IMG/VR virus record: IMGVR_UViG_3300036770_006414
Coordinates: 1-64,000 of that record
Direction: 5' to 3' (one strand)
Origin: a virus
DNA length: 64,000 bases
Part shown: positions 45,292 through 55,600 of the stretch, piece after piece
Position numbering within the stretch: the stretch's first letter is position 1
Layout: each line of letters begins with the position of its first letter
Notes under the pieces: generated by a model
Seen by the model: only the letters and a program-made list of their open reading frames with translations
What the model was told of the DNA's origin: nothing
Databases searched by the model: none
Translations under genes and position numbers: made by a program

Positions 45292-45742
45292 CTTTGGCCA
45301 GGGGCCTCGCGATATTGTTACCTTCATTACGGGCGTCAGCAATCTGAGGGTAAACAAAAACTATCCTCTCCCAGACGCCTGGCAGGGGGGCAATGCCAAG
45401 CTTGGCCGCGATGCTATTATCATGGTCGCCGAGTCAATGAAGGAGATCTTTGGGGCCGATGTGTGGGCGAAATACTTGCTGCTGAGTACAAACAGCTACC
45501 AGAACATCGTCATCGACGACTTGCGGTTCTTGTCGGAGTACGATGTGATAAAGCATTTTCCACATAAAATTATACGGGTAATTTGCGAGGATGAAGATCG
45601 TATCAGCAGGGCCGCCAAGCATAGTGATTATCCGTTGGCCCTTATAAGGGCATCGGAAATCGGCGATGCCGAGGTAAAACTTATTCCCGCTGAATGTACT
45701 ATAAACACCTCTTTCCCCGTTGATATAAAAAAGATATTATGA
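45203..45742 (+). CDS. P-loop kinase, deoxynucleoside monophosphate kinase-like
   Basis: This 179-aa protein opens MIYALTGLTYTGKTTVAEMI, a Walker A at the very N-terminus as in phage deoxynucleoside monophosphate kinases. Further on are IVIDDLRFLSEYDVIK (a Walker B/DxR region typical of this group) and VICEDEDRISRAAKHSDYPL near the lid. It would phosphorylate dNMPs such as dTMP made by ThyX. The substrate is inferred. It overlaps the previous gene by 89 nt. Confidence 0.7.
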   Translation: MIYALTGLTYTGKTTVAEMISKETGYRMASFGQGPRDIVTFITGVSNLRVNKNYPLPDAWQGGNAKLGRDAIIMVAESMKEIFGADVWAKYLLLSTNSYQNIVIDDLRFLSEYDVIKHFPHKIIRVICEDEDRISRAAKHSDYPLALIRASEIGDAEVKLIPAECTINTSFPVDIKKIL

Positions 45743-46104
45743 AGCTACTGTATCGCAACAGGGTCTTTGCCGTAACCATTGGGGCTAGGACGCTGGCTAT
45801 CGAGTTTAGGACGATAAACTTTACTGTCTGGTATGGCCACACCATCTACAAAGAAATCGATGACGAGTTTATTGTCGACACCTGCAGGGTTGTTATATTC
45901 AATATATGGCAGCCCATCGAAAAATTTAATGAAGCCATGTGGCTCTTGCTGACCCCCATAGACTGGGGTACACCTACACCGCTTCTTCTCGATGGGGGTG
46001 AGGGTAAAAGACCCGTCAGGAACCAGAAGATGTTTTGGGTGAACCTGTATGGTGTTATTTTCTATACTGCAATTTTAATCACGGCATGGAATTTATTGCA
46101 ATAG
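45739..46104 (+). CDS. hypothetical protein with C-terminal membrane segment
   Basis: This 121-aa protein has a beta-rich soluble part (RVFAVTIGARTLAIEFRTIN, NFTVWYGHTIYKEI) and a membrane segment at the C-terminus (FWVNLYGVIFYTAILITAW), consistent with a tail-anchored protein. It overlaps the resolvase-like gene by 19 nt. The function is unknown. Confidence 0.6.
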   Translation: MKLLYRNRVFAVTIGARTLAIEFRTINFTVWYGHTIYKEIDDEFIVDTCRVVIFNIWQPIEKFNEAMWLLLTPIDWGTPTPLLLDGGEGKRPVRNQKMFWVNLYGVIFYTAILITAWNLLQ

Positions 46105-46511
46105 ATACCGCAAGGACCCAGGGTGGTATTGTCGTCTCGAGGGAGGAGGGGGACAGAATTTACAAGATCTCAAAACTCACTCTCGCCCAGTACGGGAGGC
46201 TCCTCATCGACGAGGGGCTTCCCATTTATGCTGAGGCGGTCCAGGCTTTTGCTTTCGGGAAGGCGGCGTACGCTGCCAAGTTCGAGGCGAAGGGCAGGCT
46301 CGAGGCTATAGCCGCAATTGCTGGGGTGGAGATCGAGTACATATACCCACAGACTTGGCTGGCTTTCTATAAGTTTAAGAAGGTTGGGAACGACTACCAG
46401 TGGAAGAAGTACCTCCGCGAGGAGGCCAAGAAGTACAATTCAATGGCAGACACGGAGACTGCCGACGCCATACTTATTGCTAATTTCGTAAAAGAGAAAA
46501 AACGATGTTAA
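46086..46511 (+). CDS. RuvC-like Holliday junction resolvase
   Basis: This 141-aa RNase H-fold nuclease has an N-terminal catalytic Asp in FIAIDTARTQGGIVV, a middle acidic residue in VQAFAFGKAAYAAKFEAKGR, then IYPQTWLAFYK, and the C-terminal ADTETADAILIANF with the last two Asp. These match the order of RuvC/phage resolvases. Start ATG 46086 places the first Asp at residue 7. The open frame further upstream has no conserved content. It processes branched DNA before packaging. Confidence 0.78.
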   Translation: MEFIAIDTARTQGGIVVSREEGDRIYKISKLTLAQYGRLLIDEGLPIYAEAVQAFAFGKAAYAAKFEAKGRLEAIAAIAGVEIEYIYPQTWLAFYKFKKVGNDYQWKKYLREEAKKYNSMADTETADAILIANFVKEKKRC

Positions 46512-47776
46512 GAGATTATCAGGTTGATGCGGTAAACGACTGTATCAAATGGCTTGACGACTACGAGGGACCAGGAATTGCCATCCTCCCGACGGCTGCT
46601 GGCAAGAGCTACGTGATTGCCGCTTTGGCAAATCACTATGGGAAGGTGCTGGTACTACAGCCCTCCAAGGAACTCCTGGAGCAGAACTTCTCCAAGTACC
46701 AGTTGTACAACGATAACGCCAAGATCTTTTCTGCCTCCATGAACAAGAAGGAGATCGGCGAGGTAACGTTTGCTACCCTGGGTTCTATCGTAGGGCTTCC
46801 CCATTTGTTTGGCAATGTCGAAGTCATCATCTGTGATGAGGCGCACCTGTACCCTACGGAGAACAGCATGTTTTCCCGCTTCAAAAAGAACCTTCGCAAC
46901 GCAAAGATCCTGGGCCTTACGGCGACGCCCTTCCGAATGGAGCGCATGATAATGGGTACGAAGCTGAAGATGCTAGCTTCGCGCAATTACGATTGGTACG
47001 GGTATGCCCACGTAATGGAGATCGCCGACGTAAGAAAATGGTGGTCTTCGGTAAACTACGATATTATCGATGTCAACGAAGACGACCTGGAGGTAAACTC
47101 CACGGGCTCTGAATATACCGAGGATTCGGTTATCGAGTTCGCCAAGACTACTTCCGAGCTTATCAGGGAGTCTATCGACAAGTATCGCGGGCAGCAAATG
47201 CTTGTATTTGTACCTTCGATCGCGCAGGCCGAAAACTTTGCAAAAGATTACAACGGGGTGGCTGTATCATCGAAAACGAAGAAGAAGTACCGCAAGGAGA
47301 TCATCGACGGATTTAAGAGTATGGACATCGATATCGTATTTAACGTCGATGTGCTGGGTGTCGGATTCGATCACCCCAAGCTTCCTGTGCTACTCGATGC
47401 CAACCCGACGCTTTCCTTGGCAAGGTATTACCAGCGCTACGGAAGGCTTACCAGGCCAGCAGAAGGCGTAGAGAAAACGTATGTGGACCTGTGTGGCAAC
47501 ACTGGTCGATTTGGAAGGGTCGAGGATATCCAGTTTAAGAAGGTAGGCAAATCGATGAAGACCCTGCAATGCTTTAACGGGGATACCCAGGTGACCGATG
47601 TTTACCTACACCTACTCCACAAGGCTAAGGAGATCGTCATGCCGTTTGGCAAATACCAGGGAGAGAGCCTTAGTTCTATTCCTACGGATTACCTCCAATG
47701 GTGCGCCAAGAAAGTAACGAACAACAAGAAGATTGTCTTCCATATCAACAGAGAACTCGCAAACCGCTGGCAATAA
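46505..47776 (+). CDS. SF2 DNA helicase with C-terminal FGKYxG domain
   Basis: This 423-aa helicase has motif I PTAAGKS (29-35), motif II ICDEAH (about 109-114), motif III LTATPFR, and motif VI region YYQRYGRLTRP. It is thus a DEAD/DEAH-type translocase similar to phage UvsW. The last 60 residues carry MPFGKYQGESLSSIPTDYLQ, a DUF3820-like FGKYKG module found at the end of several phage helicases. A likely role is branch migration or recombination-dependent replication. It overlaps the resolvase gene by 7 nt. Confidence 0.85.
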   Translation: MLRDYQVDAVNDCIKWLDDYEGPGIAILPTAAGKSYVIAALANHYGKVLVLQPSKELLEQNFSKYQLYNDNAKIFSASMNKKEIGEVTFATLGSIVGLPHLFGNVEVIICDEAHLYPTENSMFSRFKKNLRNAKILGLTATPFRMERMIMGTKLKMLASRNYDWYGYAHVMEIADVRKWWSSVNYDIIDVNEDDLEVNSTGSEYTEDSVIEFAKTTSELIRESIDKYRGQQMLVFVPSIAQAENFAKDYNGVAVSSKTKKKYRKEIIDGFKSMDIDIVFNVDVLGVGFDHPKLPVLLDANPTLSLARYYQRYGRLTRPAEGVEKTYVDLCGNTGRFGRVEDIQFKKVGKSMKTLQCFNGDTQVTDVYLHLLHKAKEIVMPFGKYQGESLSSIPTDYLQWCAKKVTNNKKIVFHINRELANRWQ

Positions 47777-48099
47777 TGAGAGCACTAGTGTTTGAATTTC
47801 CCAACCTGGGCGTAGCATTGATTGCACCCTGGGACGATTTCGTTAAAGACCCAGAACTTATCAAGCTGTATGTATTTGGGGGTATCCCAACGGCTGATCT
47901 AATCATAAAATACGATGAGACAGCGTTCTATAAGAGGTTGATACAGGAACAGATTGCTACGGCGTTCAACAAGCTAAATACCTTTCACGAGCAAACGGCC
48001 TTTATTAAGCTTGTTCCTGAGTTAAAGGTCTCGGGGAAAAGGGTTTATTTCGAGGATAATAATTTAAAACTCAATGATTTATGGGTAAGTCTAAATTAG
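47776..48099 (+). CDS. hypothetical protein
   Basis: This 107-aa protein has a first strand pair with MRALVFEFPNLGVALIAPWD, then charged helices (ETAFYKRLIQEQIATAFNKL). It is soluble and unrecognised. The start is in a TAATG with the helicase stop and it overlaps the amidase by 19 nt. Confidence 0.6.
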   Translation: MRALVFEFPNLGVALIAPWDDFVKDPELIKLYVFGGIPTADLIIKYDETAFYKRLIQEQIATAFNKLNTFHEQTAFIKLVPELKVSGKRVYFEDNNLKLNDLWVSLN

Positions 48100-48701
48100 T
48101 AGCCATTGATGCAGGACACGGAGGCATCAACAGGTTCGGGCAGTATACTACTGCTCCGCGCAAAATGTTCGATCACGGTCCATCGTTTGAGTTCCATAAC
48201 GGAGGGATATTTTACGAGGGAGTGAGCAACAGGCGAATTGCGAATGCGCTGGCTGCCATGCTCCTAAAGGAGGGTATTCCCCACATGATGGTATCGCACC
48301 AGAGCCTGGATACGCCCCTCAAGCGAAGGGTGGCCCAGGCCAATGCTGTAAGGGCAGCGCTGTACGTAAGCATTCACTCCAACGCCTCGCCCAATCACAA
48401 CGCTCGTGGGTGGGAAGTATTTACCTCCCCAGGAAAGACGGCCTCCGACGAGGCTGCCACCATGCTCTACGAGGAGATGAAGGAGCTGTTTGGGGTGGAG
48501 ATCGATTACAGGACCGTATGGACCGATCGCGACCCTGACAAGGAGGAGAACTTCTATGTACTCAGGGCCACCAAGATGCCAGCCATCCTTGTGGAGAACC
48601 TGTTTTTCGACAACCACCAAGATGCACTCAAGCTCCACCTGAAAAGCACCGTCGAGCGTATGGCGGAGGCTAAACTCAGGATGATAAAGCGCTTTCTATG
48701 A
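48081..48701 (+). CDS. N-acetylmuramoyl-L-alanine amidase endolysin
   Basis: This 206-aa protein is an Amidase_3-type enzyme that cuts the amide bond between MurNAc and the stem peptide. VAIDAGHGG gives the first zinc His (13), FYEGVSNRRIA the Glu ligand (about 46), LYVSIHSNASPN the second His, and PAILVENLFFDN the catalytic Glu. There is no signal peptide, so export would need a holin or other route. It complements the GH73 enzyme at 15813, giving two cell-wall activities. Confidence 0.9.
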   Translation: MGKSKLVAIDAGHGGINRFGQYTTAPRKMFDHGPSFEFHNGGIFYEGVSNRRIANALAAMLLKEGIPHMMVSHQSLDTPLKRRVAQANAVRAALYVSIHSNASPNHNARGWEVFTSPGKTASDEAATMLYEEMKELFGVEIDYRTVWTDRDPDKEENFYVLRATKMPAILVENLFFDNHQDALKLHLKSTVERMAEAKLRMIKRFL

Positions 48702-49360
48702 AGCAATACATTGAAGCTTTTGTAGAGGCATACAAGAACGCTCCTCCCTTCCCGACGGTCAGTGTTGATTACTACGGGTTTCCCTGGGAGCTAGGCTTTA
48801 CTCAGCACGCACGCATACTATTCTGGGATGGCAAAGCCAGCAGGCCCGCGTTTATTCCAGAGGCTCCAGCGACAGTCGGCCAGTATTGGTATTATTGCGC
48901 CCAGGAAGGCCACAAGTTGCCCGTGTTGCAAAATATACCGATACAGGAAAACACACCCGACTATCCAATTACAAACGTTTCTGCCGCAGATGTGGCAAGA
49001 TATTACAACTGGCTCAACCGCTGGTACGGTTTCAAAGAGCCGTACAAGGTAAAAGCACGGGTAAAAGACGACAAGATATCCATACTCCAGGACGACCTGG
49101 GATTCTTTATTCCCAACGAGGTGGAGCAAAAATGGATAACCCACGGACTGGAAAGCCTATCGCTCGACAAGCTTTCAGAGTATTGCTGGCTGCTCAACAA
49201 TAGCGGTGGCCAGATAAAGCCTGTAAAGACCGAAGCCAGGCGGTATATCAACAAGTACCAGCATGGAACATTACTGCCAGACGGAACCTACCTGGACAAA
49301 AGCATTGGAATGCTTGGTCCCGCGGGGAACGTATACTGGATGGCATACGATAGAAGATAA
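48698..49360 (+). CDS. SUMF1/C-type-lectin-fold-like protein
   Basis: This 220-aa protein has YPITNVSAADVARYYNWLNR in its middle and GMLGPAGNVYWMAYDR at the C-terminus. These match the nVS...A..YC.W and GNVxEW blocks of the formylglycine-generating enzyme/SUMF1 fold, but without the catalytic Cys pair. In phages this fold often serves as a binding scaffold. The N-terminal 90 residues have further aromatic strands. The assignment is moderate. It follows the endolysin with a 4-nt overlap. Confidence 0.5.
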   Translation: MKQYIEAFVEAYKNAPPFPTVSVDYYGFPWELGFTQHARILFWDGKASRPAFIPEAPATVGQYWYYCAQEGHKLPVLQNIPIQENTPDYPITNVSAADVARYYNWLNRWYGFKEPYKVKARVKDDKISILQDDLGFFIPNEVEQKWITHGLESLSLDKLSEYCWLLNNSGGQIKPVKTEARRYINKYQHGTLLPDGTYLDKSIGMLGPAGNVYWMAYDRR

Positions 49361-49378
49361 TCGTTAAACAAAATACCA

Positions 49379-49642
49379 ATGAAAAAACTAGCTGTAATCA
49401 AGAGCCCCTATTCTCCAGAGTCTCCACTGGTTTTCAATCGGGCCGTAAAAAAGCCTATCGAGGTCGAGTTCTGTAGGATCGATGAGGACTTCGTTGTAGA
49501 ACAGGGTCAGGAGGGGGAAGGCAACAGGCCATCGGTAACATTCGGCAAAGCTGGCGACTACCTGATGAAGGGGATCGCTGGCGAGCTGTACGTATGCCCC
49601 AAAGAAATCTTTGAGGCCACCTACGACTTGCTGTCAGAGTGA
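49379..49642 (+). CDS. PGDYI-type small phage protein
   Basis: This 87-aa protein has a pattern seen in a widespread small phage family: a paired (V/K)KPIEVEFCRI strand, then GKAGDYLMKGIAGELYVC and IFEATYDLL at the end, corresponding to PGDYI...G..GE.Y....IF..TY. The biochemical role of that family is unknown. It is the last rightward gene and is followed by the convergent terminator hairpin. Confidence 0.7.
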   Translation: MKKLAVIKSPYSPESPLVFNRAVKKPIEVEFCRIDEDFVVEQGQEGEGNRPSVTFGKAGDYLMKGIAGELYVCPKEIFEATYDLLSE

Positions 49643-49651
49643 TCAAAATGA

Positions 49652-49676
49652 AGAGTGGGGCCAAACGCCCCACTCT
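49652..49676. terminator. convergent hairpin between the two blocks
   Basis: AGAGTGGGGC (49652-49661) pairs perfectly with GCCCCACTCT (49667-49676), a 10-bp stem with loop CAAAC. It lies just after the rightward stop and just before the leftward stop at 49682. No T-run follows on either strand. Confidence 0.6.
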
Positions 49677-49681
49677 CCTGG

Positions 49682-52600
49682 TCATGGCTGAATCTCTAAA
49701 ACTCTCGCTATCTCATCAGGATGCATTCCCGCCGTAAGCATCTTCGCTACAATATCCCTACTCTTGCGGTGCATCTTATCCATATACTTCTCGAACAAAT
49801 CGTCGGGCATAGTCCTGTAAGATTGGGCAGTCTGATCTAGCTGCTTCTTAAAGAATCGCTGCGACAATTTAAAGAACTCGTAGTAAAGAACGGGGTCGTC
49901 GGCAAGCTTCACTCCCCCGATTTCCGTCTGCCGAGAAACCTGCGGAGTGTAGTAGTTCTTATCCATAAACAACTTCTCGACGGGGTCGAGTTCAGTCTCT
50001 GGCCTGTAAAAACGCTTGGTCCCTATCGTATGATACCAAACATTGTGAAGGATGCCTTCCTGGACCTGCTTGCTTATTGGGCGGCCAAAATGGTCGAGCG
50101 CAGGCTTGTCGCTTGCTATTTGTCGAACAAACGGAACGCTCTTAAGCAACGACGACCACCCGAGCAACTCAGGCTGATCGTAGCCCATCGAGGCCTCCGC
50201 ATTGTTGAGTATGGCGCTTAGCGGTATGTACTTAGACATCACTCGGCTTATAGCCTCGTTCATCTTTTCTAAACTCGTATACCGCTCTGAGTTCGATATA
50301 GTTTGAATAAGGTCCGAGAGGCTAGACAAGAAGGCAATATCTAGCATGTATGCTGGGAATCCCGCAACCGCTGCCGCCCAAGCCATATCTTTTTGCTTCT
50401 CGTTACCATAACGCTCAACATCGAAGAGGTTGCCAACAAACGAAAGGGCAAGCCCTATGGGAAGCATACTGTAGGATACGTACCCAATCCCTGGAACACG
50501 GATGGAATGCCATTTAACGCCGCGAGCCTCAAGCTCCTTCTTCTTCTTGTAATCACTTGGCCCCTGGCCAGTCATTATTGGATAGCCCTCCTCGTCCTCT
50601 CCGCCAAGCGTCATTCCCGCAATAGTCATAAAGATAAGCCCAACAGCACCCCGCCAGATAAGTTCATTACGACGAAGTATCTGCTCATCAACATCCCGAA
50701 GGAAACCTCCGCCCCCACGTATATTCGTAGTGGGTAGGGACTTTCCAAACATCTTGTTACTGGCCGTCGTGAGGGTAAAGCCGTAATACCTAGCCATAGC
50801 AACTGGCGGCAAGTAATCCAACCAAGTGTTGAACAGGTTAGCCAGCAGGTTGGTAAACGGCACAACGTTGTTACCAAACGGAAGCTTTCTAATAAAATCA
50901 TTGAGCGATACCGCAATAGCCCCAACGGTCCCCTCGGGTGGGAATCTGAAGACCGCCCTATTCGCCCTGCGCTCGGCGATGTCCTTGACCCTGAAGTCCG
51001 ACGGAAACCTCTCCATTGCACCGTTGATGACGTCCTGCTCACTAAACGGAAGGCCGCTCGCCTGCAAGTCGTTCCTCGTCTGATCCATTAGCTGCTTCCA
51101 GGTCGTATCGATATCACCTATTGCCCAGCCACGAAGGCGATCAGCAATTGCCGCCCGTATCTTTTCCCTGTTCTTTTTGTTGTTCGGGTCGCCAGTTATA
51201 TCCCCTCGAGACTGAAGATCGTTGAGAACCTCTTGATACAAGTCTCCCTTCTCTGTTACCTCCCTCGAAGCCAACTGCTCACTGGCGGTAACATAATAGG
51301 ATACCATCGTAGGGGTTCTGAATATAGCGTCCTCGGCATCCATCAGCCGCGAGTTGTACTTGGCCATCAGCGCATACCCACCAAAGAAAGCCTTGAGTAT
51401 ATCATTGAGCGCCGCCGCAGGCTTGCCCCGCTTGAGGTTGGGAAGAACCTGTGATAGGTGCGCCATAACGTCGGAAGCAAAGCGGTAGCGCTCCTGGAGG
51501 TTAGGTATTTCGTACTTCTGTCCCTGGATCTGAGTGAGTCGGCCAGTCTTGATAATGTCCCGTGCATTCTTGAGCCCCAGCTTGAGGCCAAACTTGGCAG
51601 CCCTAAGCTTCTCGCCAGTGCTGAACCTGTACTGGGGTGCTACCTTCATCTCTGCCGATCCCGTTATTGCGCGAACCCCAGGGAGGTCAAGTATCGGAGC
51701 AAACAACGTCGATGCCGTATCACCAAGCGTCTGGAACAGGTTGCCCATAATGTTGGCAAGGTGAGTACCTGGAGAGGAGAGCATATTGTAATACATCATC
51801 ATGCTCACATACTCCCCAATTGGCTCTCTGCCAACCTTGCGAAAAGCCAACGCCATCAGGTCCTTGATAGCGGCCTCTTTCATTGCGTACGTGGGACTCT
51901 TGGTGAGTATCTCGTTGGTCTTATCGATAAGGTCCTGGAGTTCCTGGTCGAGCCCCTGGAAGCCTGCACCAGCGGCCCACGTCCTTGTTATCAAGTCCGT
52001 CGCTGCAGCCTCGTCGCCCCAGTCTAGGGCCTGAACAAAGGCCTTCTCACCCTTCGTGGCATTCTTGTTGAACTCCTCGCGGGCATCCCGCTTGAAGGAG
52101 TTGTATATCCGCTTTGCCAGAACTGCCGAAGAGTAAATACCGTAATTCTCAAGAACCGCCTTAACAGCCTCCTCGCTCCAGGCGAATGTATCTACGTTTG
52201 AAATGAAGGCTGCATTGTTGCCAATCTCCCGAACGCTAAACACACCGTTAACGGGGCGGTGATCCCATATCTCCAGGGCCTGTGCATCGGTAAGGCCGAA
52301 GCGTGCACGCATCTTTGTAGCCCACGTCTTAAACTCGGTATTACCCTCCAAGGCCGTATATATCCCGTATTCAACCATCAGCGGGACCATCTTGGGGTCC
52401 AGGCCCGTGGGCGTAAAGCGCGTCTGGAAGCGAGTGCTCCCTCCCTTCTGCTCCGCAAGCCTCCGCTCGACGTCGGCCTTGGCCTCCTTGAGCCATTCCT
52501 TATCGCGAAGAGTAGAACTCTGCGCACTGCGCCCAGCGGCAGCCTTGGCGGCCTTGTACTTGTCAATGCTTCGGCTGATCCTATTCTGGTACTTTTTCCT

Positions 52601-55600
52601 GAGTCCATCGTAAGCCTTCTCGATAATCCTGGAAACAGCAATTTGTATACCCTCGGGAGTCAAAAAAGTGAGCGCCTTAAATGCGTTTACCCCACGGCCA
52701 AGCGATGTGCCAAGCCTGGCCAAATGTACAGCCACCTGGGCAGCGTCACCGAACTTAGACAACCCGTTGAGCCTCTTCAATAGCTCTATGCCAAGGAAAG
52801 CCTGCAAATGGTACGGAAGCTCCGTCTCGTTGGTAAGAAAAGCCTTTGTAGCCTCGTCAGTGCCAATAGCGTCGAGCCACATGAGTATCTGTTGCTCAGA
52901 CTGATTCATTGGCTCGGCAAAGTATCGGATGCCCTTCTTGGTTACCTCGTCCTTTACGGCCTGATCAACAGCCGTCTTGTCGACGATCGACCGACCGCCC
53001 TTGCTCTGCTTGTTACCAAAGCTGGCCTCAGCCTGCCCCTCAGCACGCTCCCTGCGCATATCGCGGACCTTAGAATACCCTGGCGTCCCCTCGAACAACT
53101 GCTTGACCTGATCCTTGTCCATCTGGCGCTGCACCTTCGCGGGGAGGCTGTTCCAAAAGCGGGTAAACGAAAGCGACTGGTTCAAAGATATCCAACTGTC
53201 GGCGTATTTGGATATCGCAGACTTCACATGCTCGTTAGGCTCGAAAGGCTCATCGGCGTCGGCAGTCTGAAAGAGTATCTGCGAAGGCCTGGCGATATCC
53301 TCCGTGGAAGCCATAGACTTGTTGCGACGCTGCTCGGCAGTCATGCCTCGGCGGCGCTCAACATTACGAGCCTCGACCTCTCCGCCCAAGCGCAAGTATA
53401 GCTTATGGGCTACTCCATCGGGAAGGGACCTGAAAAGAATGCTGTCCCTGTCTATCCCTGGACCATTAACTAGAGTCTTTATTTCTGACTGTAGCTCCCT
53501 CTTGCGAAACTCCCACTCACCGATGGTCTTCGATACGATATCCTTCCATACGTAATCGAGATCGAAGTCGTCCATCTTTCCGAGCTTCTCGAGAAGGCCC
53601 ACGTTCTTTTCGTGAAAATCGTCGTTATTGAAGTCGTAGGTTTCCGACGGGTAGTCATCAAGACCCAAAGTCATGAGGTTGTCAACAAAGTCAATGACCG
53701 CCTGGGAATAAGCATCCTTGGCTTCCACTAGTTTATTCATGGCTGCCTTACCCCCATCAACCAGGCGCTTGTATGTCTTTGAACTAGATACGATCGCTCT
53801 TATCTTGTCACGCAACTCTACCAAAGCAGGTCTGGAGGGGACAGGTAGCTTCTTGTATTCTTCGATACTATCTGATATCCTCGTGACCGCCCGCTGGCGG
53901 CCATCAACATATTGATTCACCAAAGCATCTTTCTCCGCCTTTGGCATTTTCGCAAGGGCCGAAAGCTGATTGCCACCCTCAGTAAATCCTTCGATCTTCT
54001 GTATAAGGTGGGCCAGCTCGTGGGCAAGGGTAGCATCTACATTGGTGTTATCCGAGGATACACCGATCGTGTTGGTAAAACTCAGGTAGTACCCAGCGGT
54101 ATCAGAAAGATCGGGCCTGGTAGCATCGCTATACTTGTGGAACATAACGCCCCGAAGCTGCGGGTATTTATCAAAAAGGCCTTTATCGTCCTTGACTATA
54201 GCTCCAAGCGTAGTAAAGCCGTCAGACATTTTGTTGAAGGTATCCATATCAACCTCTACGTCATCTAGCTCGTAGCGCCATTTACCGTCTGCCCCTCGCT
54301 CCCAGTTAGTCATCCGCTTGATGATGTTCTGGTCGACGCCAGCCTGGTCCATTAGGTTGGCCTTATCGTACCAAGCCGCCATATCTGGGTCCATATTGGC
54401 ATTAGCCCCCGCAATCTGGAAGAGAGTCCGCGAAGCCTCCTGGTCGTTTTCGAAGTTTATACGTTCGTTGATCTGAATAGCCTCGTCATCAAATATCACA
54501 TAATTGTGATGATCGTCTGACCTTGTTCTCATTAGGGCATTGGTTGGGTACTTCACCCCGTCGTAGCCGTTGGCCTGGAGAAACTCGGAAGCAAAACGAG
54601 GACCGCCAAGCCATATACTAAGAAACTTGTAAAGCCTCTCGTTGGTAGGAAGATTGCCGTAAGCTTTTGAATTTAAAAAATTATCATGGGCAGGCTTAAA
54701 TTCGTCGTAGGCTTCTTTGATATCCATCGAAAGCTCATTAATAGCCTCTTCGTACCAACGCCCCCGCGGAGGATTTATCTCTCCAGACTGTATCTTACGA
54801 GCCTTCTCGTCGAGGTAATCCGATATCTCCTGGGTCTTGGCATCGAGCATCTCCTTGAGGGCCTGCTTCTTCCGAGGATCGGCCTCCTGCATGTACTCGA
54901 ACCTGATATTAATACGCTCGGAAGATAGCCTGGTGGCCTCGTCGTCTAATTTGTCCTCTAACTTATCGCGGAGCTTCTGTTTAAAAGTATTCCTAGCCTG
55001 ATCAACCCGCTCCTCGTACTTCCTGACCTCGTTTTCGTAATCCTGGCGCTGCCCCTCCATAGCATCAAAAGCTTCTTTAGCCTCGGCCAGGAATTGCTCT
55101 GGGGTGTCTGGATCCCATACATTAGAAGGAGGATCTGGGGGAAGCTTTGAAAGCAAGTCGGCAAGCGTGCTGTAGTTTACTGGCTCGAACCACCTAAACC
55201 ATTTATGCTCTATATCCTTCTTGCCATTATGTACCGTTACCCTGTAAAGAGCAGAAGGTGGCTGGGTTATCTTTACATCCTTTCCAGCGAGCTTGCGTAT
55301 GGTCATGTGATTGATAGCAGCTCGCTGTTCATCGATTATATACTCCTTGTGGAGTACAACTAAGTCGTTTATTTGATATCCAAGGTAACGATGCTGTGTT
55401 TTTGCGCCAGGAGGTAAAGGGGGCAGGTTCTTTTCCAGATACTCTTGCCTGGCCTTGTTAGCTGCTATCTCAGCACGAGATCCATTCTCGAGCTTATACT
55501 TTCTTTGGGCATCCTCTATCGCTTCTTCATAATCCTCCTTGTACTTCTTCTGATTCTCCTCGAGTGAAATAAAATCTCCTTTGGTAGGATAAGGTCCATT

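Noticed and set aside
48698-49360. Diversity-generating retroelement target
   Set aside because: The fold resembles known variable proteins, but no reverse transcriptase or template repeat was seen in the window.
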